Shown: positions 53,303 through 64,000 of the stretch, piece by piece | Layout of the letters: every line of letters starts with the position of its first letter | Position numbering within the stretch: position 1 is the first letter of the stretch | DNA from: Staphylotrichum longicolle | Lineage: Eukaryota; Ascomycota; Sordariomycetes; Sordariales; Chaetomiaceae | Length of the DNA: 64,000 nt | Assembly: GCA_019096155.1 (NCBI GenBank) | Contig: JAHCVI010000005.1 | Location: forward strand, 1,622,468-1,686,467 | Direction of reading: 5' to 3' | Program-made: the position numbers and the translations under genes | The notes under the pieces: generated by a model | The model's database searches: none | Seen by the model: the letters and a program-made list of their open reading frames with translations, nothing else | What the model was told of the DNA's origin: nothing

Positions 53303-54728
53303 ATGGGGCTCTACTCACCTCCGCCGCCGGCCAGGCCGTTCAGCGAAGACAAGTCGACGCTGCTCACATCATGGTGGATCACGGCGATGTGCGCCGTGAT
53401 CATCATCCTCCGCCTCATCGGCCGATACATACGCGTGGAAACCCTCTTCGGCGAAGACAAGGTGGCCGCCGTCGCCCTGATCCCCCTCTTCCTCCGCATG
53501 GCCTTTGTGCACCCCATCCTCCTCTACGGCACCAACAACGTCCTCATCGACGACGCCCTCCCCCTCCCACCCGCCGACATCCACAACCGCTCCATCGCCA
53601 GCCGTCTCGTCCTCGTCAGCCGCATCCTCCACCCAGCCATGTAAGCTTTTCCCCCCTCCTCACCCCTCATCCCAGCCATCATCTGACAATCTTTTGCTCC
53701 ACCACAGCCTCTGGCTCCTCAAGGTCGTCACGCTCGAGTTCTTCGACCGCCTCGTCGCCTCGTCGGGCCGCAACAAGCACACGCTGCTGCTGCGCTTCAC
53801 GCGCGTCTCGCTCGCGCTCACCTTCTTCGCCGTCGTCGTCGCCGACCTCGCCGAGTGCCAGCCCTTCCCCCACTACTTCCAGGTCGCTCCGGACCCGGGC
53901 GGCCGCTGCCGCCAGGGCTACGCGCACCTCCTGACGGTGACGGCCGGCAACGTCTTCACCGACCTGCTGCTGGTCGTGTTCCCCGTGCCCATCGTGGCCA
54001 AGAGCCGGCTGTCCGTGGGCCGCAAGGTGCTGCTGGTCATGCTGTTTTGCCTGCACCTGTTCACCGTCGTCGTGGCGCTGTACCGGGTGCCCGAGATCCT
54101 GCGCGAGGACGGCTACCAGGCGACGCGGACCATGTGGGCGTCGGCCGAGATCCTGATGGCGTGCTTTGCGGCCAACGCGCTGACCATCGGGACTTTTGTG
54201 CGGGACACGGGTGTCAAGAAGAAGAAGTTCCGGCCGTGGCAGCCGTCGGAGTCGGAGCTGCGGAGCGCGAGGCGGGAGTCGGTGGTCCGCGTGGGGAAGA
54301 AGGTGGCGTGGGGGGACGGGGACTCGGATGCCGGCGAGGAGCGCGTCGGGAGAGTGAGGGAGGTGCGTCTGGACGGTGGGAGGGATGAGATGGGAGGCCG
54401 GCAGCAAGCTGCGGGTGGGGATCTTGGGGACGGGGGAATGACTCGGACGGAGAGCTTGGATTCGTTAATCCCGCGGAGCAGGTTCAACACGGCGACGCCC
54501 GAAGTGGGAGGGGTCATCAAGACTACGACGATCCAAGTCACGGTTTCCTCAGTCGCCAGTGCTGGTCAGGGCACCGAAGACAGGAATGGGCTGGTGCTGA
54601 GACCCGCCGACGGCGTGGTCACGGCAAGTGCCAGGGGCAGAGTGCGAGAGAGCGGTGTTCCCCTGAAGGAACTCGGCTCATTGCCTGACTCGGACTCTGG
54701 GCAAGAAGGTTCAACTGGAACTGTGTAA
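53303..54728 (+). CDS. Fungal rhodopsin-domain (multi-pass) integral membrane protein
   Basis: Two exons (53303-53640 and 53708-54728; 67-nt intron, donor GTAAGC) give 452 aa. Short N-terminus, then hydrophobic helices starting with WWITAMCAVIIILRLIGRYI. Later helices include SLALTFFAVVVADLAECQPF and VFTDLLLVVFPVPIVAKSRL, both typical of the fungal rhodopsin-like family (Pth11-related and similar). KVLLVMLFCLHLFTVVVALYR and WASAEILMACFAANALTIGT follow. The C-terminal ~150 residues are a disordered cytosolic tail with several Ser/Thr. Role may be signalling at the plasma membrane, but ligand and partner are unknown. Start chosen as the first ATG in frame. Confidence 0.88.
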
Positions 54729-56267
54729 TGTCTTCTATGGTAGATTTGGATTCCAAATTCTGTCTTTGCTCTCATATCCACGGTCGGTCGCGCTCAATCA
54801 CATGATGAAAGACTGGTGTGTGGACGTGAACACAATTACGGATTACCAAGGTTCGGCTGCCGAGCGAGACCGATGTTTCAGGCCATGTTCGGTGTGGCAC
54901 ACACACCATCGCACATCAGAACCATGTTATCTGGGCGAGCTGGGGCTGCCATGTGGTGGGTTTGCGGGGCGTGGCGTGACCCCCTGGACGCGAGCCAACC
55001 CCCCCCTGACCCTGGACCCCGATCTCGCGAGCCTTGGGTGGCCTGTCCCTGAGCCCGGGCACGCAGCATTCGGTGATCTTCCCCAAAAGCCTCCTACGGA
55101 GCTGCGCAACCCGCAGGCTATTGGTCCCTTCGTCTTTCAGCTTCCCGAGTGTCAACTGGAACTGGAGTGAGTGGTTATCAGTGGAGTTCCCCCAGGCGTT
55201 GCCTCGTGGGAGTCGCAGCAGGTTTGACAGGGGCCCTGAGCGTCGCCGACAAACGCCATCTCTTGGCCTTCACGTAATTGTATGCCGCATTTGAGGACGG
55301 CGCGTTGGTCTTCTGTTCACCTCGAGTCTATATTCGGTCGGAGACAAGGAGATGACCAATTCATTTCCAAGGTCTTTTCCAAGACCCTTTCCCGCCCCAA
55401 CGTTCTGCCTTTCACCAAGCTGCGCCGCACGTCTGCCGCGTCAATCTCAGGCCGTTGTTCGGCAGAAAGAACACGATAAGGGGGGCCTCCCCCAGGGGCT
55501 CGCCGTCCCCCCAAAACCACGCCATCGGTTTCTCGAGGGCCGCTAATGCAGGCAGCGGTAAGCCCCTGTAATAAGTCAAACGCAACCTGATAATGGACTG
55601 CAGCAATGCACATGAATTGGATGTCAGTGTTGGCGGGCAATGGCTCGGTGGATCTCTTCTCGCGCCGCTGCCGAGCTCCAATCGCAGTCTGACAGGCATC
55701 CCCTTACCAAATCACAGGCCACCAACCAAGCCCTGACTTGCGACGTCAGGTTTTTCCCTCACGCCATCTCCCTGCCCAAGTTCAGCCACCATGTTGGCGC
55801 CGGACGACATACTAGTGTCACCGTGCCGACATCCCCAATAAGGCATAAGAAAGCCGCTGGGACATTCGGCAGGCGGATTGTTGAAAGGACTGTGTTTGTG
55901 GGACGCTGATACCGGAGGTCACACTGCTGTGGGGAGCCAGCGGCCAAGCCTAACTCAACACAGCTTATCCCCGTCCATCGTACCCATCGCCACCGGTCGA
56001 CCATCCCAGCTTGCTGAATCACCCTCTTCACGATTGAGCACGCTGGCCTCGGAGCTGGTGAGAGCTTTGAGAGGCAGCACTCATCTGCCCCTTTCCCTGG
56101 GAGCTCGCCGGACGTGGAGAGACGAGGCCGGCTCCGTATCTACTCGTCCGACGGCATCCACCTGAGCCACTCACTCACTCCACGACTCACCTACCCTTGG
56201 GGTACCACTCACAACTCAACCCTGATGAACACCCAACAGCCCCAACAACTCCAATGACACACTCACC
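54729..56267. other. Intergenic, 1.5 kb
   Basis: No supported gene. Open frames at 54766-55170 and elsewhere lack domains. A 10-codon upstream reading frame (MNTQQPQQLQ, 56224-56256) precedes the permease start by 11 nt. Confidence 0.4.
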
Positions 56268-58434
56268 ATGGCTCTCGACGACATTGAAATGAACCGGCTT
56301 GGCCGGACCGCAGCCCGGCCGAAGCCAGCAGCATCACCGCGCGCGGCCCAACCTCCATCATCTCGACGCCGGCACACCACGGCCCAGTTCTCGCCGCGCG
56401 ATCCCCCACCCGCCACCAAAAATGGCGGCGGCGGCGGCGGCATGAAATCCCTTTCGGCCGCTTCATCGACTCCTTCCGGCGCGAGGAAGGACACGCCTTC
56501 TCCGTACACGTCACGGACCCGTACTCAGACCACGACCCGGACCACGACGAGGGGCCGACCGGCACCCCGGCCTCCGCCACCAGCAACCAACGCTTCGGGC
56601 GCGCGGGCCCGACCGCCGGCGCCGCCGTCGTCCGCGACCACCAGGGCGAGCGGTACTACGACCTGCGGTCGGCCGCGTCCAAGACGGCGAGCACGACGCT
56701 GGCGCGCGAGCTCAAGGGGCGGCACCTGCAGATGATTGCCATCAGTGGGTCGATCGGCACGGGTCTGTTCGTGGCGTCGGGCCGGGCGCTGAGCCAGGGC
56801 GGGCCGGCGTCGGTGCTGCTGGCGTATTCGATCGTCGGCGTGATGCTGTGGTGCACGATGCAGGCGCTGGGGGAGATGGCCGTGGTGTTCCCCGTGGCCG
56901 GGTCGTTTTCGGCGTTTTCGACGAGGTTTTTGGATCCGTCGTGGGGGTTTGCGATGGGGTGGAAGTGAGTCGTTCTCCCGTCTCTTCCTGGTCTACGGTT
57001 GCCCCTGATCCAGTTCCAGTTGGTGAAGGGGTGGTCTCAGCTTTGATCATGTCCCTGAAATCGTGGAGGCTGACATTTTCAAACCAATCCAGTTACGCAC
57101 TCCAGTGGGTCGTGGTGTTGCCGTTGGAAATCATCGCGGGTGCGCTGACCGTGCGTTACTGGAATTCGTCGTTGCCAACGTCACTCTTTGTGACAATCTT
57201 TTTCGTGGTCATTGTCGTGATCAACTTGATTGGCATCCGTGGCTACGGAGAGGCCGAATTCCTCTTCGCAATCGTCAAAGTCGTGGCTGTTATTGGGTTC
57301 ATGTGAGCTTTCTTCCGCTCCCCATCCTCCTGTTCACACTGGATGCTGACCTCCCAAAGCCTCCTAGGAATCGTAATCAATATCGGCGGCACCCCAACCA
57401 GCGGCTACATTGGTGGCAAGTACTGGAACGATCCAGGGGCGTTCAACAACGGCTTCAAGGGGCTGTGCACCGTGTTCGTGACGGCTGCCTTCGCCTTCGC
57501 CGGCACCGAACTCGTCGGGCTCGCAGCGGCCGAAACCTCGAACCCCCGTAAATCCCTGCCCACCGCCATCAAACAGGTCTTCTGGCGCATCACGCTATTT
57601 TACATCGTCTCCCTGGCCCTCGTCGGCCTGCTCGTGCCCTACAACGAGCCCCGGCTGCTCGGCGCCAACAGCATCGCCGACGCGACCGCCAGCCCCTTCG
57701 TCATCGCCATCGAAAGCGCCGGCACGACCATCCTCCCCAGCATCATGAACGGCGTGATCCTCGTGTCCGTCATCTCGGTCGGCAACTCGTCCGTCTTCGG
57801 GTCCTCGCGCACCCTGGCGGCCCTCGCGGAGCAGGGCCAGGCCCCGCGCATCTTCGCCTACGTCGACCGCCGCGGCCGCCCGCTCGTCGCCATCCTCGTC
57901 GCGTCCAGCGTCGGCTTCCTCGCCTACCTGGCCAACTACCAGGAGCACGGCCGCGTCTTCGACTGGCTGCTGGCCATCAGCGGGCTGAGCACCGTCTTCA
58001 CGTGGGCGAGCACCTGCCTCGCCCACATCCGGCTGCGCAAGGCCTGGGCGTACCGCCACCGCTCCATCGCCGACATGGCGTTCCGCGCGCAGGCGGGCGT
58101 GGTCGGGAGCTGGGTGGGGCTGGTGTGCAACGTGGTGGTCCTGGCCGCGCAGCTGTGGGTGGCCATCGCGCCGCTGCCGGACCCGGACGGGGACGAGCGG
58201 ACCGCGAGCGAGAGGGCGCAGAACTTCTTCGTGCAGTGCCTCGCGCTGCCGGTGGTGTTGGTGTTTTGGCTGGGGCACAAGCTGTGGTTCAGGACGAGCT
58301 TTGTGAGGGTGGAGGAGATGGATATTGACACGGGGCGACGGGACTTTGGGAGGCTGGGGATCATCAAGGCCCAAGAAGAGGAAGAGAGGCAGAGTTGGCC
58401 GAGGTGGAAACGGTTTTATAAAGTTCTTTGTTAG
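56268..58434 (+). CDS. Amino-acid permease (YAT/AAP family), N-terminal frameshift
   Basis: Exons 56268-56964, 57093-57302 and 57360-58434 (introns 128 and 57 nt). The core is a 12-helix amino-acid permease: LKGRHLQMIAISGSIGTGLF, GWNYALQWVVVLPLEIIA (spliced across intron 1), FVTAAFAFAGTELVGLAAAE, GNSSVFGSSRTLAALAEQGQ, WASTCLAHIRLRKAW. It imports amino acids with protons at the plasma membrane. The start MALDDIEMNRLG is in frame 0 but PFGRFIDSFRREEGHAFSV and everything after is in frame 2. The exon sum is one base short of a codon multiple, so a single deleted base near 56305 is likely. Corrected length is about 660 aa. Confidence 0.9.
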
Positions 58435-59905
58435 ATCTGGGCGCAAGACAGGATCTCTCATCGTTGTCATCGGCTGGTCGACGTGGGATGTGAGCGGAGT
58501 TCGTTTTGTCTTGGGTTGGTAATAATGTAGTCTATTGAACCACGGCATGCATTTGCATACCTAGGTCTCTAAGTTGAGTACGACTGAGGGGGTTTACAAT
58601 TGCGTTGTCCCAAGTCTAGGCCTGTTTCACTGCTTCGGACCTACCTAGGTACCTTACCTGGTACCTACTAATCAGCGATAATGACTTCAGAGCCCTTATT
58701 ACGCTAGTCCGCTATTGATGACCAATATATCCTCCGCTGTGAGAGGTACAGGGTTTTGCCAACATCCTGTTGACAACTACTAGGCAAATGCCTTCCTATC
58801 TGTCCTTGCCATGTGTTACAAGGTTTTTTCCATCAATATTCGCACAGGTTCGAAATATCTCTTCATGCTGCCAAACACTTTCTCGCACTACGTTCTCCTC
58901 CCCTTTCCACAATCGGTCAAGCTTCATCCAGACGAACTATCGAAAGCTGTATCACCTTCAATTCTTCCTGTGCTGGCCTTGTACACAACATGCCGACTTC
59001 GCAACTTCGCAACCTCGCAGCGTGTGAAGGTTTTGTGTTGCAGCCGGCTGTGGTGGGACATAAGCACCACGTTTGCAAACACAGGCTTCTATTCTTGTCA
59101 CCTCAGCCTTGAATCAAATGACCACCAACATCGGTAACATGCCGACTTGGTCTCGTGGCGGCGCTAATGGATCCCTCTCAACGTGCCTCAAATATGGCAG
59201 GTTACACTCGGCCCAACCAACCCGGAAACAGGCGAGCTGTGTCCCGGCCAATATACCCAAGACAACAAAACCCACCGCCGGGTAGCGCCTTGCTCAGAAA
59301 TGGAGGCGATCTCCGTTATATTGAACTTGGGCCCCCAACCAACAGCAACAAGCGCGTCAGTACAGGCTATTGCATAGACGTAGAATCCGGCGTTTGGACT
59401 CATTGGAACATTAGGCACATCTCCCCGCATGCCGTGGCACATCACGAGTCGGGACCATGTGGCCAACCTGTCTCAGCGGTCGTTCATTGGATGCTACCCC
59501 TGAGCAATCCAAGGGGGGTGATCCTGACTCCGGTGATCGACATGCGACCAAACACCTTCCTAACACAAACAGGAACTCACAGTTGCTGCGTGGTCACGAG
59601 TCACGACGTTCATCCTGGCTGCCGTGATAGGACAGATGGCAGACTTCGTAATCAATTCGTTGGTGGTGAGGGAAAGTAAGATGTGGCTGTCTAGAAGTGT
59701 GGGCAGCAATGCCCGCCAAGGCGGGGCAGTGGTGTGTGGTCACATCCCACAACAACACTCACTCACTCCTGGGCGGGCTGATGCGCACTTGGGATGAGAT
59801 CCCATTTCTGCTCCCACTTTAATATCTTCTTGCAGCCACGGTCCTTTGATTTTAGTTTCCTCTACATGTTCATGGTGGAAGCCGCCCGCGTCTCTGTGCG
59901 ACAGC
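58435..59905. other. Intergenic, 1.5 kb
   Basis: Contains clustered TACCTAGGTACC / TGGTACCTAC palindromic phrases at 58643-58670. An unassigned open frame 59167-59679 (170 codons, MDPSQRASNMAGYTRPNQPG...) has no known domain and is not called. Confidence 0.4.
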
Positions 59906-62584
59906 ATGATGGCGCTCAACTTGCTGCGTCTCGTTCTTCTCCCAGCCGCAGTCCTCGCGAAGATCACTCACCCGGCAGCACAGTGCCCCGGCTACCACGC
60001 GACCAACATTCTTCGAAGCGATTCATACCTGACAGCCAATCTCGTTTTGATTGGCAACTGTAGCTCGCACAGTCAGGATGTCGCAAACCTCAGGTTACTC
60101 GTCGAGTATCAGACCGGTAAGGTAAAGGCACCACCCGCGATGTCTGTGTGTGACTGACTTTATTTCCTTTCCGCAGACACCCGCCTTCACGTTTTGATTG
60201 AGGACGCCGACCGTGACGTGTATCAGATCCAGGAACATGTGCTGCCTCGGCCCAAGACCCAAAACGCCTCTGCAAAAGGGGCTGCCCTCAAGTTCAGCTT
60301 TACCCAGGATCCATTCTCCTTCAATGTCACCAGAGCTGCCACGGGAGAAGTATTGTTCGACACATCCGATTCACCGCTGAATTTCGAGTCGCAGTACATT
60401 CGGCTCCGCACCAGCCTTCCGCAAAACCCCAACATCTACGGTCTTGGAGAGCACTCAGACGACTTTCGGCTCCCCACCACCGGGTACACCCGCACGTTCT
60501 GGAATGCCGAGTCCCCCTTCATTCCCAACAGAGCCAATCTGTACGGAAGCCACCCTGTATACTTTGAGCACCGAGGCAGCTCGGGCACACATGGCGTCTT
60601 CCTCCTCAACGCCAACGGGATGGACGTCTTCATTAACAAGACCGACTCAGGCCAGCAATACCTCGAGTACAACGCCATTGGTGGTGTGTTTGACTTTTAC
60701 TTTCTTGCTGGCCCGGAACCGGCGTCAGTCAGCAAACAATATGCCGAAGTCGTCGGCCTGCCCGCCATGATGCCGTACTGGTCCCTGGGTTTCCACCAGT
60801 GCAAGTACGGCTGGCCGACCATTGACCACGTGGCCCAGGTTGTCGCCAACTACTCGGCTGCCGGCATCCCTCTTGAGACCGTCTGGGGAGATATTGATTA
60901 CATGTACAACAAACGGGACTTCACAACTGACCCTTCGCGGTACCCGCTGGACAAGGTGCGTTCTTTGGTTGACTCTTTGCACCGCAACAACCAGCACTAC
61001 GTCCAGATCCTGGACCCAGGCATTGCCCGCATCAGCGACTACGGCCCGTACTCGCGGGGTGCCGAGAAAGGCGCCTTCCTCCGCGCCGCCGATGGCTCCT
61101 ACTACCGCGGGCTCCAATGGCCTGGCGAAGTTGTCTGGCCCGACTGGTTCGCTCCGGGCACGCAGGACTGGTGGTCCTCCGAGATCCGCACCTTTTACGA
61201 CCCCAGCACCGGCATAAACGTCGACGGACTCTGGTCGGACATGAATGAAGCGTCCAACATGTGCGCCGACATGAACTGCCTCACCTCGGCCTCCTCCATC
61301 ACGCTTCTCGGCTGGATCCCACACAAGCCCCCTCCCCGCGCCCGCGCCCGATCCCTCCACGATCCAAACCCGAACATCACCCTCCTTTCCCTCCCCGCTG
61401 CCCACCCGCGCTCCACGAGAAGTTCCAACTCCAAACACGGCCTGCCCTCCCGCGACCTCCTCAACCCGTCCTACCACATCGCCTCCCACCGCGGCCCCCT
61501 CTCCGCCTATACCCTCTATACCAACATCACCAACGCCGACGGCACCGCCCAGTACGACACGCACAACCTGTACGGCCACATGATGGCCACGGCCACCTAC
61601 AACGCGCTCCGCGCCCGGTCCCCGACCAAGCGGCCCTTCGTCCTGACGCGCTCGACCTTCGCCGGCACGGCGCGCGCCGCGGCGCACTGGTTCGGCGACA
61701 ACGCCTCGAAGTGGGAGCACTACCGCACGTCGATCCGGCAGATGCTCGCGTTCGCCGCCGTGCACGCGACGCCGATGGTCGGGTCCGACGTGTGCGGGTT
61801 CAACGGCGCGGCGCAGGAGAAGATGTGCGCGCGCTGGGCGCTGCTGGGCGCGTTCCAGCCGTTCTACCGGAATCATGCAGATGTGTCGGCGCCGGACCAG
61901 GAGTTTTACCGCTGGCCGCTCGTGGCCCAGGTGGCGAGGAAGGCGGTGGACGTGAGGTACAGGCTGCTGGACTATCTGTACACGGCCATGTGGCGGGCGA
62001 GCGCGGAGGGGTTGCCGGTGGTCAGGCCGTTGTGGTTTGGCTGGCCCGGGGATGCGGCGACGTGGGGGGTGCAGACGCAGTGGATGCTGGGCGAGGGCTT
62101 GTTGGTGAGTCCCGTGGTGGAGGATGATGCGCAGTCGGTGAGCTTTTATCTGCCGAGAGGTGTGTGGTATGACTTCTGGACCGGGGAGAGGACGGTGAGC
62201 TCGGGTGAGGTAAGGACGTTGGACGGGGGGGGGTGGGGGGATATTCCGGTGCATATCAGGGGTGGTTCCATCATTCCCTTGAGGGTCAAGTCGGCGAACA
62301 CGACGGCGGAGTTGAGGAGGCAGGACTTTGCCATCACGATTGCGCCGGGCCCGGATGGGACTGCCAAGGGGGAGTTGTATCTCGATGATGGGGAGAGCCT
62401 GGACGTCGGCACAAACAAGTCCGAGATCACCTTGACTTGGGATGGGCACACGCTTCGGGCAGCTGGCACATTTGGGTACGACACTGACATCGTCCTCGAG
62501 AGGGTGGTGCTGCTTGGAGACAGTGGTTCAAGGACACAGGAAGGGCCGCGGGTGCTGAGCAGGGCCTTTGATATTCGCCTCTAG
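59906..62584 (+). CDS. GH31 alpha-glucosidase, secreted
   Basis: Two exons (59906-60116, 60177-62584; 60-nt intron, donor GTAAGG) give 872 aa. The signal peptide is short (LLRLVLLPAAVLAK). The N-terminal beta-sandwich is followed by the GH31 barrel: NIYGLGEHSDDFRLP, YWSLGFHQCKYGW, ETVWGDIDYMYNKRDFT, WPDWFAPGTQDWW, catalytic nucleophile Asp425 in GLWSDMNEAS, and acid/base Asp578 in HWFGDNAS. GSDVCGFNG, FYRNHADVSAPDQEFYRW and the C-terminal RGGSIIPLR follow. Members (fungal AgdC type) release glucose from alpha- or beta-linked glucosides outside the cell. A Pro/Arg-rich insert (HKPPPRARARSL) lies after the nucleophile, as in secreted fungal enzymes. First ATG at 59906; 59909 is equally possible. 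Confidence 0.94.
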
Positions 62585-63487
62585 GGCTGTGTCCTGGCGA
62601 CTGGGAGGCATGCCAACATCGGAATGTGTTTCTCGGGCGCTGGTCTTTGGCGTTCAGCTGAGGAGATACAGTCCTTCCACCACTACCGTGGTTTGGGGGT
62701 GGCCAGGAAGCCTGTCTGACAGCGCATTATACTAGCTGAAAATGAGTTTGACAACCTCATCCTGTTCCCTCATTATCCTGCAGTATTCAAGCCCTTTTTG
62801 TTATGGGGCTGGCCACTCTCCGCTCCACAGGCCATTTCTCAGCATCCCAGGCGAGTCTAGCCCACCGCCTCTCCTTCGTCTCTCCTCTCACATCTCTCGT
62901 GTTCTTCAAAGCGGGTTCAGAAAATTCGAACACCATGAATGACTCGATTGTTGGACGGGTAAAACCACGTGAAGAATAAGATCGGGAGCTGGTGCTAACC
63001 GCCAACACCCTCCCTCAAGGACCAACAGCCCTAAATCAACCGCCGATACTCGGACTGAGACCACCCCTTACTACACCCGGCCAGCTTGACCCAACCTCCA
63101 GATCCTAAAATCAACAACCAACTTACCGTCAAAGGGCCATAAGAAAGCTTAGATTATGGTCATGAGTCTGGGTATTGGGCACAGGGCGGGAGTTCTTGGT
63201 AAAGGAGTCTTTGTTCCAGTCAGGGGTTAAGTCAGCAGTTGTAGTTGGTTGAAGAGAACGACAATGAGCATCTGACGAACAAAGAACAGGAAAATCTCAA
63301 ATTTCAACCTCCCTGTCTTGCATAACGAGCTAAAGCTCGCAGGATATCTTGCGAGATATATCTGCCTTGCCCAAGCTCCGATCTTCAATTCAAACAGCCG
63401 CCGATTGCTACCTCTCCTCTTGAGCCCTCTCTCAGTGTTTGCATCAAAACCACCAATACAACGTTTTGCTGTCTCCCACGCAAGATT
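62585..63487. other. Intergenic
   Basis: About 900 bases of 3' flank of the alpha-glucosidase gene and promoter of the next gene. No supported feature. Confidence 0.4.
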
Positions 63488-64000
63488 ATGGCTGACCCCA
63501 GGAAGTCGCCGTCTCTTTGTTTTCTCTCGATCCCCAGTGACACTCTGCTCCAGGTTTGGCGCGGCACAACCGAGCCTGGAAGTCCTAGGACAGACACTCC
63601 ACGGGGGTATTTAGAGCATGAAGCCTTCCAGTCAGGGCGGCGCGGCACATCATTTTACAGCACTCTCGGGGCTCGTATCGTTGCAGGCAGTGATGTCTCT
63701 GCAGAAATCGGCGAGTTATGGCCTGGCTCGCCTTACGATCGACGTCCGCCAGTGATGGGGGCACGGGCGTGTTGGGAGCGTCAAATCACCTCGGTAAGGT
63801 GCGAATCATGGAAAGGCGTGCAAGGAAGAAGCGCATTTAGCTTTTTGGATGATCTTAGTAAGTCTGTGGATCCGAAAGAGTTCTTGTGCCACAGGCTCCC
63901 AGTGCTAATAACCTAATGCTTCTTTCCTAGACGCGAACCCCCAGGGATACGAACACTTTGCCCCGACGGAACCTCCAACATGGAAAAGGGGCAAGATAAC
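63488..64000 (+). CDS. Unrecognised protein, 5' part only
   Basis: Partial gene cut by the window edge. Exon 1 63488-63857 starts MADPRKSPSLCFLSIPSDTL and ends FSFLDDL. A 73-nt intron (63858-63930, donor GTAAGT, acceptor TTTCCTAG) joins in phase 1 to an exon starting NANPQGYEHFAPTEPPTW and running off the end. Additional introns inside exon 1 are possible (a GTAAGG lies at 63793). No signal peptide or known domain yet. Too little is present to name it. Confidence 0.45.

Noticed and set aside
53295..53399. Upstream ATG overlapping the rhodopsin-domain gene start
   Set aside because: Short out-of-frame reading frame; the 53303 start gives the membrane-protein frame.
57595..58548. 317-codon minus-strand frame over the permease
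   Set aside because: Shadow of the permease exon; Asp/Gly/His-rich without domains.
59167..59679. 170-codon open frame MDPSQRASN...
   Set aside because: No domain or partner exons found; kept as a note only.
60725..62449. 574-codon minus-strand frame over the GH31 gene
   Set aside because: Shadow of the alpha-glucosidase exon; the plus-strand reading has full catalytic motifs.

Overview
The window looks like nuclear DNA of a filamentous ascomycete (Pezizomycotina, most likely Sordariomycetes). Genes are spliced with short GT-AG introns (48-128 nt) carrying CTRAC-type branch sites. The protein families are typically fungal: a NACHT NLR, a HET protein, an AA9 LPMO, a subgroup-C GH18 chitinase, a LysM protein, DUF3292, GT69 and a fungal rhodopsin-domain protein. 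No rRNA, tRNA, CRISPR array or intact transposon was recognised. Exon coordinates were derived by hand from splice signals and frame agreement; most multi-exon models sum to a whole number of codons.

Layout. 1-9 kb: a coiled-coil protein (minus), a serine hydrolase-NACHT NLR (plus), and a DUF3292 membrane protein (minus). 9.7-15.3 kb: a frameshifted type I phosphomannose isomerase, a SET-domain gene with several frame breaks, and a HET-domain protein. 15.6-22.7 kb: a single-pass membrane protein (minus), a divergent SDR/MDR oxidoreductase pair, and a membrane-anchored amidohydrolase. 23.5-30.4 kb: a divergent chitin module with a six-LysM secreted protein (minus) and a large CBM18-GH18 chitinase (plus), lying between two AT-rich, RIP-like islands. 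30.4-34 kb is degenerate: a phosphotransferase remnant, an ankyrin pseudogene, a 15-bp minisatellite and a carbohydrate-binding-like fragment. 34.5-46.8 kb: a CQDW-motif protein, a kinesin with a post-motor helical domain, a mucin-like membrane protein, a GT69 mannosyltransferase, a SIMPL protein, a small three-exon gene, a CCCH zinc-finger protein and an AA9 LPMO. 46.8-64 kb is gene-poor with an F-box-like protein (frameshifted), a rhodopsin-domain membrane protein, an amino-acid permease (frameshifted), a GH31 alpha-glucosidase and the 5' part of a gene cut by the window edge.

Themes. Two genes belong to fungal non-self recognition families (NLR at 2.3 kb, HET at 13.4 kb). The LysM/chitinase pair resembles the killer-toxin-alpha-like chitinase plus LysM arrangement known from other filamentous fungi. 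Several genes carry one or a few small indels that break the frame at short tandem repeats or homopolymers. These could be real lesions or assembly errors, and reads are needed to decide; large genes nearby (3.5-3.7 kb of coding sequence) are intact.
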